In this document: in pieces, positions 18,166 through 27,084 of the stretch
Layout: the number at the start of each line of letters is the position of its first letter
How positions within the stretch are numbered: position 1 is the stretch's first letter
Source of the DNA: CAZQVA01 sp964596685
GTDB lineage: Bacteria > Chlamydiota > Chlamydiia > Chlamydiales > VFKH01
NCBI GenBank assembly: GCA_964596685.1
Contig: CAZQVA010000002.1
Location: forward strand, 55,574 to 119,573
Reading direction: 5' to 3'
DNA length: 64,000 nt
The notes under the pieces: generated by a model
The model's database searches: none
Seen by the model: only the letters and a program-made list of their open reading frames with translations
Told to the model about the DNA's origin: nothing
Position numbers and translations under genes: made by a program

Positions 18166-19155
18166 ATGAGAGTTCTAGTTCCTGGTGGTGCCGGTTATGT
18201 AGGTTCCTGTTTGATTCCAAAATTACTTGATCAAGGACATGAAGTGGTAGTTCTCGATCTATATCTATATGGAAAGGATATTTTCAGGAATTATCACAAA
18301 CATCCTGCTTTGACAGAAATCAAAGGTGACATCAGAGATCTCTCTGTCGTTAAAAAAGCACTGCAGGGGTGCGATGCTGTCATTCACCTGGCTTGTATTT
18401 CAAATGATCCTAGTTTTGAGCTCAATCCGTCACTGGGACGTTCGATTAATTTAGATTGTTTTGAGCCCTTTGTTCAAGCGGCTATTGATGCTGGTGTTAA
18501 GCGATTCATTTATGCCTCCTCTTCATCTGTTTATGGCGTAAAAGAGGAAGCGAATGTTGTTGAAACAATGTCTCTGGAGCCTTTGACCGATTATTCGCGT
18601 TTTAAAGCTGATTGTGAAAAGATCTTACTGAAATACGCTGATAAAATGATCTGCACAGTTATTCGGCCTGCAACAGTATGCGGTTATGCGCCCAGACAAC
18701 GCTTGGACGTAGTTGTGAACATTCTTACCAATTTAGCGTATCATACTGGAAAGGTTAAAGTCATGGGTGGTGGCCAGATGCGTCCAAATATCCATATCGA
18801 GGATATGGCGCGTTGCTATTTACATGTATTAGCAGCTCCAGAGAATAAAATAAGATCCCAAATTTTCAATGCTGGATATCACAATCATACGGTCCTGGAG
18901 TTGGGGAAAATGGTGGCTAAGTGCGTGGGAACAGAACGCCCAGTGGAATTGATTGTTGAACCTACTAATGATAACCGTTCATACCATGTTTCTTCTGAAA
19001 AAATTCAAAGAGAGTTGGGTTTTGTTCCGCTGTATTCTATCGAGGATGCTATTCAAGGATTAGTCGATGCATTTAATGCTAAAAAACTCCCTAATTCGAT
19101 GGATGATCCCTCCTATTTTAATATTAAGACAATGAAGGCTGTGCATTTAGTATGA
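18166..19155 (+). CDS. NAD-dependent sugar-nucleotide epimerase/dehydratase (extended SDR) 1
   Basis: The Rossmann motif VPGGAGYVGSCL opens the protein. The active site comprises YASSSSVYG (Ser/Thr) and DYSRFKADCE (Tyr-x3-Lys), and the chain is 329 residues. NIHIEDMARCYLHVL corresponds to the conserved HVDDxA block near the sugar-binding region. Similar proteins act as NDP-sugar epimerases, dehydratases or reductases and cannot be separated by eye. ATG at 18166 is preferred over 18145 because AGAGA precedes it. Its last four bases overlap the next SDR gene. First gene of a compact nine-gene run ending at 26983. Confidence 0.82.
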   Translation: MRVLVPGGAGYVGSCLIPKLLDQGHEVVVLDLYLYGKDIFRNYHKHPALTEIKGDIRDLSVVKKALQGCDAVIHLACISNDPSFELNPSLGRSINLDCFEPFVQAAIDAGVKRFIYASSSSVYGVKEEANVVETMSLEPLTDYSRFKADCEKILLKYADKMICTVIRPATVCGYAPRQRLDVVVNILTNLAYHTGKVKVMGGGQMRPNIHIEDMARCYLHVLAAPENKIRSQIFNAGYHNHTVLELGKMVAKCVGTERPVELIVEPTNDNRSYHVSSEKIQRELGFVPLYSIEDAIQGLVDAFNAKKLPNSMDDPSYFNIKTMKAVHLV

Positions 19156-20138
19156 AGTGTTTAGTAACGGGTGGTGCAGGATTTATTGGTAGTCACTTGT
19201 GTGAAGAATTACTTAAGAAGGGGCATCGCGTTCATGCCATCGATAACTTGCGCGGTGGGCACCTTAAGAATCTTTCTAGCTTTAAAGAGAATCCCTTTTT
19301 CGAGTTTAAGCAAGTGGATATTCGCGATAGAGATGCTTTAAATGCCTATGTTCAACAAGGGTTTGATTGGGTTTTTCACCTAGCCGCGATGGCTGATATC
19401 GTCCCCTCTATTGAACAGCCCAAAGAATACTTTGAAGTGAATGTTGATGGGACCTTTAACGTCTTAGAGGCCGCTAAAAGTATAGGGGTAAAGAGATTTC
19501 TCTATGCAGCCTCTTCTTCCTGCTATGGGATACCTGATACGTATCCTACGGCAGAAAATGCTTCGATTAGGCCACAGTATCCTTATGCATTAACAAAGTA
19601 TCTAGGGGAAGAGCTCGTCATGCATTGGGCTCAAGTATATAAGCTTCCTGCAGTTTCTTTAAGGCTTTTTAATGTTTTTGGGCCAAGAGCACGTACAACA
19701 GGTTCTTATGGAGCTGTCTTTGGGGTATTTATTGCTCAAAAGCTCAACAATAAGCCTTTAACAGTTGTTGGTGATGGATCGCAAAGCCGGGATTTTACCT
19801 TTGTAAAAGATGTGGTTAATGCTTTTATTGCTGCTGCTGAATCGGATTGTGTCCAGGAAATTTTTAATGTAGGCAGTGGGGGGCATTACACAGTTAATCA
19901 TCTTGTTGAATTATTGGGTGGTGAGAAGGTTTTTATTCCCAAACGTCCAGGAGAGCCAGACTGTACATTTGCTGATACACAAAAAATCACAACAACACTG
20001 AAGTGGACGCCTAAAGTAAGTTTTGAAGAGGGTGTCAAGCAATTGATGGAGCATCTTGACGACTTTAGAAATGCCCCTGTATGGGATCCTGAATCAATTA
20101 AGGAAGCAACAAAAAATTGGTTTAAATATTTATCTTAA
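19152..20138 (+). CDS. UDP-sugar 4-epimerase-like extended SDR 2
   Basis: This 328-residue protein has TGGAGFIGSHLCEELL at the N terminus, the DI block (FKQVDIRD), HLAAMADIVPSIEQP, the Ser site AASSSCYG and the Tyr-x3-Lys pair in YPYALTKYLGE. LRLFNVFGPRA and RDFTFVKDVVNAF complete the pattern, which is nearest to UDP-glucose/UDP-GlcNAc 4-epimerases of the GalE/WbpP type. The exact sugar is not identifiable. It overlaps SDR 1 by four bases and precedes the SIS gene by 18 bases. It probably acts in the same pathway as its neighbours. Confidence 0.83.
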   Translation: MKCLVTGGAGFIGSHLCEELLKKGHRVHAIDNLRGGHLKNLSSFKENPFFEFKQVDIRDRDALNAYVQQGFDWVFHLAAMADIVPSIEQPKEYFEVNVDGTFNVLEAAKSIGVKRFLYAASSSCYGIPDTYPTAENASIRPQYPYALTKYLGEELVMHWAQVYKLPAVSLRLFNVFGPRARTTGSYGAVFGVFIAQKLNNKPLTVVGDGSQSRDFTFVKDVVNAFIAAAESDCVQEIFNVGSGGHYTVNHLVELLGGEKVFIPKRPGEPDCTFADTQKITTTLKWTPKVSFEEGVKQLMEHLDDFRNAPVWDPESIKEATKNWFKYLS

Positions 20139-20156
20139 GCGATTGAGGCGATTGAA

Positions 20157-20729
20157 ATGTTTACACAGAGATTTAACGAGTTAGCCAAAGCATATAAAGA
20201 GCTGCAAAGCACACAGAAAGATGGATCTGCTATTACAGAGACAGCGGCATATAGTGCATGGCATCAAGCATTGGTCAATGTGAAGGAAAAGCGACGCTTT
20301 GTCTATGTAGTTGGTAATGGAGGGAGCGCAGGACTGGCATCCCACTTTCAGAACGATCTCATCAAAGCACTTAAGATCCCTGCGTACACCTTTTATGATT
20401 CTAATCTCATCACCTGTTTAGCAAATGATTATGGGTATGAACATGTCTTTAGTACGCCTCTTGAATTGATGGGGCATAAGGATGATGTGCTTATTGCAAT
20501 CAGTAGTTCTGGTAAATCTCCCAATATTTTAAATGCGGTGCAAGCGGCAAAAAAACAGCAGATGACGATCATCACCTTAAGTGGTTTTGCAGCAGATAAC
20601 CCACTAAGAAGCACTGGAGATGTGAATTTTTATATTCCATCACACGAGTATGGATTGGTCGAAGGAGCACATTTTCTGATACTGCACACATTAGTTGATT
20701 ATTTTTCCTCATTTCGAGACAGATCATGA
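20157..20729 (+). CDS. GmhA-like SIS-domain phosphosugar isomerase
   Basis: This 190-residue single SIS domain contains VGNGGSAGLASHFQNDL, typical of sedoheptulose-7-phosphate isomerase (GmhA), and the second phosphate-binding block ISSSGKSPNI. SHEYGLVEGAHFLILH covers the usual acid-base residues. GmhA enzymes isomerise sedoheptulose-7-P to a heptose-7-P for heptose-nucleotide synthesis. The next gene encodes an HldE-like activating enzyme, overlapping by four bases, which supports a sugar-phosphate channel from isomerase to kinase and nucleotidyltransferase. The substrate could also be another ketose phosphate. Confidence 0.85.
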   Translation: MFTQRFNELAKAYKELQSTQKDGSAITETAAYSAWHQALVNVKEKRRFVYVVGNGGSAGLASHFQNDLIKALKIPAYTFYDSNLITCLANDYGYEHVFSTPLELMGHKDDVLIAISSSGKSPNILNAVQAAKKQQMTIITLSGFAADNPLRSTGDVNFYIPSHEYGLVEGAHFLILHTLVDYFSSFRDRS

Positions 20730-22252
20730 CAGAAAAAATTAAATCTTTTGAGCAATTACAGGCATTATTGAATCAGCAACGTGCAGAGGGGAAGCGCATT
20801 GTGCAGTGTCATGGTGTTTTTGATCTCCTTCACCCAGGGCACATTCGTCATTTTAGAGCGGCTAAGCAAAAGGGTGATGTCCTCGTAGTCACCATTACTC
20901 CCGACCGCTTTGTTAATAAGGGCCCGGGGCGTCCTGTATTTACAGAAAAACTACGCCTAGAAACTTTAGCAGCACTGCAACATATTGATTATGTTGTTTT
21001 GAATGACACACCAGATGCGGTCTATGCAATTGAAAAAGTGCGCCCTCATATCTATGCAAAAGGGCTAGAGTACCAGTCGCATGAAAAGGATGTGACAGGA
21101 AAAATTGCAGAAGAGGTCAATGAAGTCGAGCGGCATGGTGGGCAAGTTTATTACACTGATGATATTGTCTTTAGTTCTTCTTCCCTCTTAAATCGTCATT
21201 TTGATCCTTTACCTCCTGAAACTGATGCTTATGTCAGTCACTTGAAGGGACGTTTTACAGCTGAGGACTTTTTAAATACGATTGAAAGCTTAAGGGATTT
21301 AAAGGTCCTGGTTGTCGGAGATGCAATTATTGACGAGTATCAGTATGTCGCTCCTTTGGGTCAGTCGGGCAAAGGGTTGCATATGACGGCGCGCTGTATG
21401 GAGAAGGAAGTGTTTTTAGGCGGCTCTCTCATCATTGCCAATCATATTGCTGAGATCGCAGATTCCGTTACACTATTAACCGCGCTAGGTGATGATTGCC
21501 CACATCTTCAGTTTATTGAAGACACTTTGAATCCCCGCGTTAGAAGACTGTTTCTAAATGTCAAAGATCAAACATCTTTGATTAAAAAGCGTTATGTTTT
21601 ACGAGATGGGCATAATTTGTCAAAATTGTTTGAAACTTACTCTTGCAGAGATCACATGCTGGAAGCTGACCAGGCGGCTGAAGTCGCTGCTTTGATTGAA
21701 AAAATTGCTCCAGAATACGATCTCGTGCTTGTATGTGATTTTGGCAACGGTTTTACCACTCCAAATATTGTGCGTGCTCTTTCGCAAGTGCCAACTTTTT
21801 TGGCTGTCAATACGCAAACTAATAGCGGTAATCGCGGATATAACGTCGTTACACATTATGGTCGCGCTGATTTTATAGCCCTCAATGAGCCAGAATTGCG
21901 ATTAGCTGCACATGACCGGCATAGTGCTCTTGAAGAAGTCATAGAGAAAGTTGCGCGGCGTTTGAATTGTCCCCACATCTCAATTACTCGAGGAGTAAAC
22001 GGCGTATTTTGTTACACGCATAATGGGCGCTCAATAGAGATACCGGCCTTTAATCAGCATACAGTGGATAGAGTGGGAGCAGGCGATTGTTTCTTTTCAC
22101 TTGCGGCACTTTGTTTAGCAAAAGGTTATTCACATGAAGAAGCTTCCTTTTTGGGTTCGCTAGCGGCCGGGATTGGGGTGCAGATTGTGGGCAATAAAGA
22201 ACCTGTGCGTAAAGCAGCTATTTGTAAGTATCTACAGAGAGTGATGAAATAA
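20726..22252 (+). CDS. Fused nucleotidyltransferase-PfkB kinase, HldE-like with reversed domain order
   Basis: Residues 1-160 form a cytidylyl/adenylyltransferase domain with GVFDLLHPGHIRHF (HxGH at residues 36-39). From about residue 192 a PfkB sugar kinase follows: LKVLVVGDAIIDEY, GGSLIIANHIA, and the C-terminal DRVGAGDCFF with catalytic Asp454. In canonical HldE/RfaE the kinase is N-terminal and the adenylyltransferase C-terminal, so the order here is inverted. The enzyme probably phosphorylates a sugar phosphate and activates it with a nucleotide. It overlaps the SIS gene by four bases and touches the E1-alpha start by one base (TAATG), so translation is coupled. Confidence 0.88.
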   Translation: MTEKIKSFEQLQALLNQQRAEGKRIVQCHGVFDLLHPGHIRHFRAAKQKGDVLVVTITPDRFVNKGPGRPVFTEKLRLETLAALQHIDYVVLNDTPDAVYAIEKVRPHIYAKGLEYQSHEKDVTGKIAEEVNEVERHGGQVYYTDDIVFSSSSLLNRHFDPLPPETDAYVSHLKGRFTAEDFLNTIESLRDLKVLVVGDAIIDEYQYVAPLGQSGKGLHMTARCMEKEVFLGGSLIIANHIAEIADSVTLLTALGDDCPHLQFIEDTLNPRVRRLFLNVKDQTSLIKKRYVLRDGHNLSKLFETYSCRDHMLEADQAAEVAALIEKIAPEYDLVLVCDFGNGFTTPNIVRALSQVPTFLAVNTQTNSGNRGYNVVTHYGRADFIALNEPELRLAAHDRHSALEEVIEKVARRLNCPHISITRGVNGVFCYTHNGRSIEIPAFNQHTVDRVGAGDCFFSLAALCLAKGYSHEEASFLGSLAAGIGVQIVGNKEPVRKAAICKYLQRVMK

Positions 22253-23184
22253 TGGTGAATGATAGTGATTTAGTGAAAAAATTATTTCACAAAATGCTCA
22301 GAATTAGATTAATAGAAGAGGCCATTGCAGAGCGTTATGCAACGCAACAGATGCGTTGTCCAGTGCACCTGAGCATAGGACAAGAAGCTGTTGCAGTGGG
22401 TGTGTGCGAGGCACTTTCTCAAGAAGATTATGTCATTAGCGGTCATCGAGCGCATGCGCATTATTTGGCAAAGGGTGGTTCGTTGAAGCGCATGATTGCG
22501 GAAATTCATGGCAAAGAAGCTGGTTGTTGCAAGGGGCATGGTGGCTCTATGCACTTGACCGATTTGGAAGCCGGCGTGATTGCTTCAACGCCTATTGTTG
22601 GTGGAAGTATCCCTGTGGGTGTGGGCATTGCTTTTGCTTCTTTGATGCGAGGTGAGAATAAAATCACGACGGTTTTTTTTGGCGAGGGAGCAACAGAAGA
22701 GGGTGTCTGGGCTGAGTCGTTGAATTTTGCTGTTTTAAAAAAATTGCCCGTATTGTTTTTGTGTGAGAATAATTTCTTTTCAGTCTATTCACCATTGCAC
22801 GTCAGACAAGCTGCATCGAGAGATCGTGGTGCGATTGCAAAAGCACATGGCCTTTATGTTGATTGCGGCGATGGCAACGATGTGAGAGAAGTATATCAGA
22901 AGACTACAAAAGCGGTAAATCACCTAAGAAATGGATTAGGGCCTGTATTTTTGGAGTTTACCACTTACCGCCATCGAGAGCATTGTGGTCCAAATTTTGA
23001 TAATCATATTGGTTATCGTTGTCCACAAGAAGCCAAAGAGTGGGAAAATAAATGCCCCATAATGCGTTATAAACAAGACTGTCAATGCGATAAGCAACAT
23101 GCCTTGATTGTGCAAGAAATTGAAGAAGCTTTTGCATTTTCGCATGCAAGTTCCTTTCCTCATCATCCACATGATTACCAATAA
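22252..23184 (+). CDS. Thiamine-diphosphate-dependent E1-type enzyme, alpha subunit
   Basis: A 310-residue homologue of pyruvate/acetoin dehydrogenase E1-alpha: MLRIRLIEEAIAERY, HLSIGQEAVAVG, SGHRAHAHYLAKG, GKEAGCCKGHGGSMH, and the ThDP-binding region GEGATEEG (144-151) ending in CENN (173-174), with Glu in place of the usual Asp in the GDG motif. In PDH-like complexes E1 decarboxylates a 2-oxo acid and passes the acyl group to E2. Here no E2, E3 or lipoyl gene is nearby and the gene sits inside a sugar-nucleotide cluster. A role in transferring a two- or three-carbon unit to a sugar is inferred. Confidence 0.85.
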   Translation: MVNDSDLVKKLFHKMLRIRLIEEAIAERYATQQMRCPVHLSIGQEAVAVGVCEALSQEDYVISGHRAHAHYLAKGGSLKRMIAEIHGKEAGCCKGHGGSMHLTDLEAGVIASTPIVGGSIPVGVGIAFASLMRGENKITTVFFGEGATEEGVWAESLNFAVLKKLPVLFLCENNFFSVYSPLHVRQAASRDRGAIAKAHGLYVDCGDGNDVREVYQKTTKAVNHLRNGLGPVFLEFTTYRHREHCGPNFDNHIGYRCPQEAKEWENKCPIMRYKQDCQCDKQHALIVQEIEEAFAFSHASSFPHHPHDYQ

Positions 23185-23196
23185 ATAGGCGCCTTT

Positions 23197-24288
23197 ATGA
23201 CAACGGACTCACACAAGCGCACGATTAAATTTGCAGAAGCGATTCTAGAAGCGACTGACCAGGCTATGGATCTGGATCCCAATGTTTATCTCATGGGGCT
23301 TGGAGTGCCTGATCCTAAAGGGATTTTCGGAACAACTAGTGGTTTATTAGAGAAGTATGGAAAAGAGCGCGTTCTCGATATGCCTACCTCTGAAAATGGC
23401 ATGACAGGTGTTGCAATTGGAACGGCAATTATGGGATTTAGGCCCATCATGACTCATCAGCGCGTTGATTTTTTTCTTCTTGCACTAGATCAACTCATTA
23501 ATAACGCTGCGAAATGGAGTTATATGTTTGGCGGACAGATGCATGTTCCGCTAATTGTACGATTGATTATTGGTAGAGGGTGGGGGCAGGGACCACAGCA
23601 TTCTCAGAGTTTGCACAGTCTTTTTGCTCATATTCCTGGTCTTGTAGTTGTTGCTCCCGCAACACCCTATGATGCTAAAGGACTCCTTGTTGAAGCATGT
23701 CAACAGAATCGGCCCGTTGTCTATTTGGAACATCGCTGGCTTCATAATACACATGGCGTCGTGCCTCAAGAATACTACCGCGTTCCCTTTGGTAAAGCGC
23801 GCGTTGTACAAGAGGGGCGTGATCTGACTGTAGTTGCTTCCTCTCATATGACTATTGAAGCATTATATGCTGCCAAACAATTGCAAGAGACTTTTGGGAT
23901 TTCAGTGGAAGTAGTCGATCTCAGATCCTTAAAGCCATTGGACACGGAAACAATTTTTGCGTCTGTGGCTAAAACCAAAAAAGTGATTATCGCAGATGCT
24001 GACTGGAAAATGGCGGGATTTGCCGCTGAAATTAGTGCACAGATTGTCGAAAATTGCTGGAATATCCTTGAAGCACCTCCTGAGCGCATTACTTATCCTG
24101 ATGCGATTACACCAACGTGCTGGACATTATCGAATTTTTATTACCCCTGTAAGCGCGACATAATGAGAGCTGCGCTCATGATGATGGGTAATGGGGATGC
24201 AGCACAACAACTGCATGCACAGACCGTCCAAGAGCGAAGAGAACAACCCTTTGATGTGCCTGATGCGACTTTTACTGGACCCTTTTGA
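23197..24288 (+). CDS. Thiamine-diphosphate-dependent E1-type enzyme, beta subunit
   Basis: The partner of the preceding gene, 363 residues, with the transketolase pyrimidine-binding domain (DMPTSENGMTGVAIGTA, which includes the Glu that activates ThDP) and the C-terminal transketolase domain (SSHMTIEALYAAKQL, VEVVDLRSLKPLDTETI). The alpha stop is 12 bases before this ATG. FPxTHQRVDFF-like and GRGWGQGPQHSQSLHS blocks match E1-beta. The two subunits should form an alpha2-beta2 heterotetramer. The role here is uncertain for the reason given under the alpha subunit; the family assignment is secure. Confidence 0.86.
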   Translation: MTTDSHKRTIKFAEAILEATDQAMDLDPNVYLMGLGVPDPKGIFGTTSGLLEKYGKERVLDMPTSENGMTGVAIGTAIMGFRPIMTHQRVDFFLLALDQLINNAAKWSYMFGGQMHVPLIVRLIIGRGWGQGPQHSQSLHSLFAHIPGLVVVAPATPYDAKGLLVEACQQNRPVVYLEHRWLHNTHGVVPQEYYRVPFGKARVVQEGRDLTVVASSHMTIEALYAAKQLQETFGISVEVVDLRSLKPLDTETIFASVAKTKKVIIADADWKMAGFAAEISAQIVENCWNILEAPPERITYPDAITPTCWTLSNFYYPCKRDIMRAALMMMGNGDAAQQLHAQTVQERREQPFDVPDATFTGPF

Positions 24289-24308
24289 CGTGGAATGAAT
24301 AATACCTT

Positions 24309-25298
24309 ATGAAAAAAGTACTTGTTATTGGAAGTAATTCCTTTTCTGGCAGTGATTTTATCGATCTGCTTTTAGAAACTGGTCGTTACGAAGTGATTGG
24401 AATTAGTCGATCACCTGAAAAAAACCCTTTGTTTCTGCCTTATAAGCAACGCAATAGCCCTCACTTTCGTTTTCAGCAGATTGATATCAACCACGATTTA
24501 GATAAATTAAAAGTGCTCTTAGAGGTTTTTGAGCCTGAATATATTGTGAATTTTGCTGCTCAAAGTGAAGTTGCGCCTAGTTGGGAACATCCAGACCATT
24601 GGTTTTTAACAAATACGGTCGCTTTGACACGCCTTGCTAATCTTTTAAAAGAGTATAAATGGTTAAAACGCTATGTGCATATTTCTTCTCCAGAAGCTTA
24701 TGGCACATGTGATGGATTAATTACAGAGGAAGCACCTCTCAATCCTACAACACCTTATGCAGCATCTAAAGCAGCAGGGGATCTTTCCCTGTTTACTTTT
24801 GCAAAAAATTTCCCCTTTCCTCTTGTGATGATTCGTTCTACCAATGTGTATGGTGCGCACCAACAACTTTTTAAAATCATCCCGAGGACTGCTATTTATA
24901 TTAAGTCGGGTCGCACCATTGAATTGCATGGCGGAGGAGTTGCTGTAAAGTCATATATCCATATACGTGATATTTCCAAGGGTGAATTGGCTGCCATGGA
25001 AAAGGGGCGCATCGGAGAAATTTACCACTTTTCGCCAAACCAGGGAGTTTCTATTCGAGAAGTTGTAGAAACGATCTGTCAAAAAATGGGTGCCAATTTT
25101 AACCAAGTGACCAAACAAGTTGCAGAGCGTTTGGGGCAAGATAAAGCGTATACAATAAGTTCTGAAAAAGCCCGCAAGGAATTTGGATGGTCTCCTGAAA
25201 TTACCTTGGATGCAGGTATTGAACAAGTTGTAAGATGGGTAGAAGAAAATTATGCAGCCATCTTAAAAGAACCCCTGCAGTACATTCATAAAGCTTAA
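24309..25298 (+). CDS. NDP-sugar dehydratase-like extended SDR 3
   Basis: This 329-residue protein has a Rossmann start with unusual spacing (VIGSNSFSGSDFIDLL in place of GGTGFIG) and FAAQSEVAPSWEHP, as in RmlB/GDP-mannose dehydratase-type enzymes. The active-site segment reads ISSPEAYGT and the catalytic pair is Tyr150/Lys154 (PYAASKAAGD). The normal RmlB stretch has Asp-Glu where this reads Pro-Glu, so its catalysis may differ from a classical 4,6-dehydratase. It is part of the nine-gene run (20 bases after E1-beta, 10 before the methyltransferase). Confidence 0.8.
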   Translation: MKKVLVIGSNSFSGSDFIDLLLETGRYEVIGISRSPEKNPLFLPYKQRNSPHFRFQQIDINHDLDKLKVLLEVFEPEYIVNFAAQSEVAPSWEHPDHWFLTNTVALTRLANLLKEYKWLKRYVHISSPEAYGTCDGLITEEAPLNPTTPYAASKAAGDLSLFTFAKNFPFPLVMIRSTNVYGAHQQLFKIIPRTAIYIKSGRTIELHGGGVAVKSYIHIRDISKGELAAMEKGRIGEIYHFSPNQGVSIREVVETICQKMGANFNQVTKQVAERLGQDKAYTISSEKARKEFGWSPEITLDAGIEQVVRWVEENYAAILKEPLQYIHKA

Positions 25299-25307
25299 AA
25301 GGGAATT

Positions 25308-25967
25308 ATGGGCCGCGAAATTGATCTGTTAGTAAATTATCCTCGCGTTAAAAGAGATGTCAAAGAAAGAGGTCAAAACAAAACGGAAGAGGATCGCGCG
25401 ATTGCGCGTCAATTCGGGAAAGAATTTTTTGATGGGGACAGGCGCCATGGTTATGGTGGTTTTAATTATTTACCTCGTTTTTGGCAACCAGTAGTCCCTA
25501 CATTTCAACAGTATTACGGGTTGTCCAATAAGAGCAAAGTGCTAGACGTAGGTTGTGGTAAAGGCTTCATGCTCTATGATTTTTCACAAGCGATTCCTGG
25601 TATCCAACTCAAGGGAGTTGATGTCTCCGAATATGCGATAGAACATGGTAAGGAAGAAATTAAAGATACACTACAGGTCGCTGATGTGCGTAATTTACCC
25701 TTTTCTGATCATTCCTTTGATTTAGTCATTTCTATTAATACGGTACATAATCTTGAGGGGGATGATTTAAAAAAAGCTCTCAAGGAGATTATGCGCGTGA
25801 CGAGAAAAGATGCCTTCATTACAGTGGATGCCTATCGCAATGACGAAGAGAAAGAAGCGATGTATAATTGGAATCTGACAGCTAAAACGATTCTTCACGT
25901 TGACGAATGGAAACAGTTGTTTCAAGAAGTTGGCTACCGCGGTGATTACTACTGGTTTATTCCATGA
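25308..25967 (+). CDS. Class I SAM-dependent methyltransferase in the sugar cassette
   Basis: A 219-residue methyltransferase with motif I VLDVGCGKGFML, motif II region KGVDVSEYAIEHG, motif IV FDLVISINTVHNLEG and the downstream EIMRVTRKDAFITVD strand. The N-terminal 75 residues are basic and include GYGGFNYLPRFWQP, a segment possibly used in substrate binding. It overlaps the following alcohol dehydrogenase gene by four bases (ATGA). Given the neighbours, methylation of a sugar hydroxyl or carbon of the activated sugar is inferred. Confidence 0.78.
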   Translation: MGREIDLLVNYPRVKRDVKERGQNKTEEDRAIARQFGKEFFDGDRRHGYGGFNYLPRFWQPVVPTFQQYYGLSNKSKVLDVGCGKGFMLYDFSQAIPGIQLKGVDVSEYAIEHGKEEIKDTLQVADVRNLPFSDHSFDLVISINTVHNLEGDDLKKALKEIMRVTRKDAFITVDAYRNDEEKEAMYNWNLTAKTILHVDEWKQLFQEVGYRGDYYWFIP

Positions 25968-26983
25968 AAACAAAAGCAGCTGTTTTAGAAGCAATTAACA
26001 AGCCATTAAGTATTCTCGAATTAGAGATTCCTGCTCTTCAAGAAGGGCAGGTTCTCGTCGAAATTCACTATAGTGGCGTGTGCCATTCACAGCTCAATGA
26101 GATTCGTGGGCGGAAGGGAGAAGATCGCTATCTTCCACATACTCTAGGACATGAAGGTAGTGGAATTGTGCTTGAAGTCGGTCCTGGTGTAACGAAGGTG
26201 AAAGCTGGCGATCCCGTTGTTTTGAGTTGGATTAAAGGCTTGGGACTGGATGCAAAGGGCCCTTTATATCGATGTGGCGATCGTGTGATTAATTCAGGTC
26301 CAATTGCTACCTTTATGGAACATGCTGTCATTGCTGAAAATAGATTAATTCCCATTCCAGCATCGATGCCTTTGCGTGAAGCAGCCTTACTTGGCTGTGC
26401 GATTCCTACAGGAGCTGGTGTTGTATTTAACCAAATGAAGATACAACCTCATCAATCGCTGGCGATTTTTGGATTTGGCGGTGTTGGAACAAGTGCACTC
26501 CTCGCCGCTAAAGTCCTGCAGGCCCATCCAATTATCATTGTTGATGCGAATAGCGATAAACTTGCTTTTGCAAAAGAATTAGGCGCTACTGAGGCTGTGC
26601 ATATCGATAATCTTCACACGTGTCCATTACTGACTTCAGGCGTAGATTTTGCCTTGGAATGCGCAGGGCAAGTGCGTGCAATGCAGGCCGCCTTTCGTTC
26701 TGTACGTCCACAAGGTGGTATTTGCATCGTTGCAGGAAACCCTCCAAAAGGAGAACTCCTGGCGATTGATCCCTTTGATCTGATCCTTGGAAAGCAACTA
26801 CATGGTACCTGGGGAGGGGCAAGTGTCATCGATGAAGATATTTCGAGATATACGCGTTACTATAACGATGGCACCATGCAATTAAATTCTTTAATTGCGG
26901 GTGAAGATGTTTTGGATAGGATTAACGACTTAGTTGTACGTCTTGAAAATGGAATACAGGGACGTTTGTTAATCAAAATGTAA
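25964..26983 (+). CDS. Zinc-type medium-chain alcohol dehydrogenase
   Basis: The 339-residue MDR protein has catalytic-zinc ligands Cys40 (SGVCHSQL) and His63-Glu64 (LGHEGSG), and a Rossmann segment IFGFGGVGTSALLAAK. The four-cysteine structural-zinc lobe seen in classical liver-type ADHs is not visible; only one Cys (RCGD) remains there. The enzyme probably reduces or oxidises a carbonyl/hydroxyl of the sugar made by the upstream genes, using NAD(P)H. It is the last gene of the run; a stem-loop follows at 26993. Confidence 0.83.
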   Translation: MKTKAAVLEAINKPLSILELEIPALQEGQVLVEIHYSGVCHSQLNEIRGRKGEDRYLPHTLGHEGSGIVLEVGPGVTKVKAGDPVVLSWIKGLGLDAKGPLYRCGDRVINSGPIATFMEHAVIAENRLIPIPASMPLREAALLGCAIPTGAGVVFNQMKIQPHQSLAIFGFGGVGTSALLAAKVLQAHPIIIVDANSDKLAFAKELGATEAVHIDNLHTCPLLTSGVDFALECAGQVRAMQAAFRSVRPQGGICIVAGNPPKGELLAIDPFDLILGKQLHGTWGGASVIDEDISRYTRYYNDGTMQLNSLIAGEDVLDRINDLVVRLENGIQGRLLIKM

Positions 26984-26992
26984 TAAGCAAGA

Positions 26993-27012
26993 TGCACTTA
27001 CATATAAGTGCA
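26993..27012 (+). terminator. Stem-loop after the alcohol dehydrogenase gene
   Basis: TGCACTT (26993-26999) pairs with AAGTGCA (27006-27012). No T-tract follows, so it may be a weak or Rho-type end of the nine-gene run. Confidence 0.35.
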
Positions 27013-27084
27013 AAAGCATGATTGCATACATGAGTTGAAGGCATTACGGTTAAGTATTCTAAACAAATAACTTGGAGTGTTTGT

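Noticed and set aside
22252..24288. Pyruvate dehydrogenase E1 as part of central metabolism
   Set aside because: No E2 or E3 gene is near, and overlapping neighbours are sugar-nucleotide enzymes; the pair is assigned to the sugar cassette instead.
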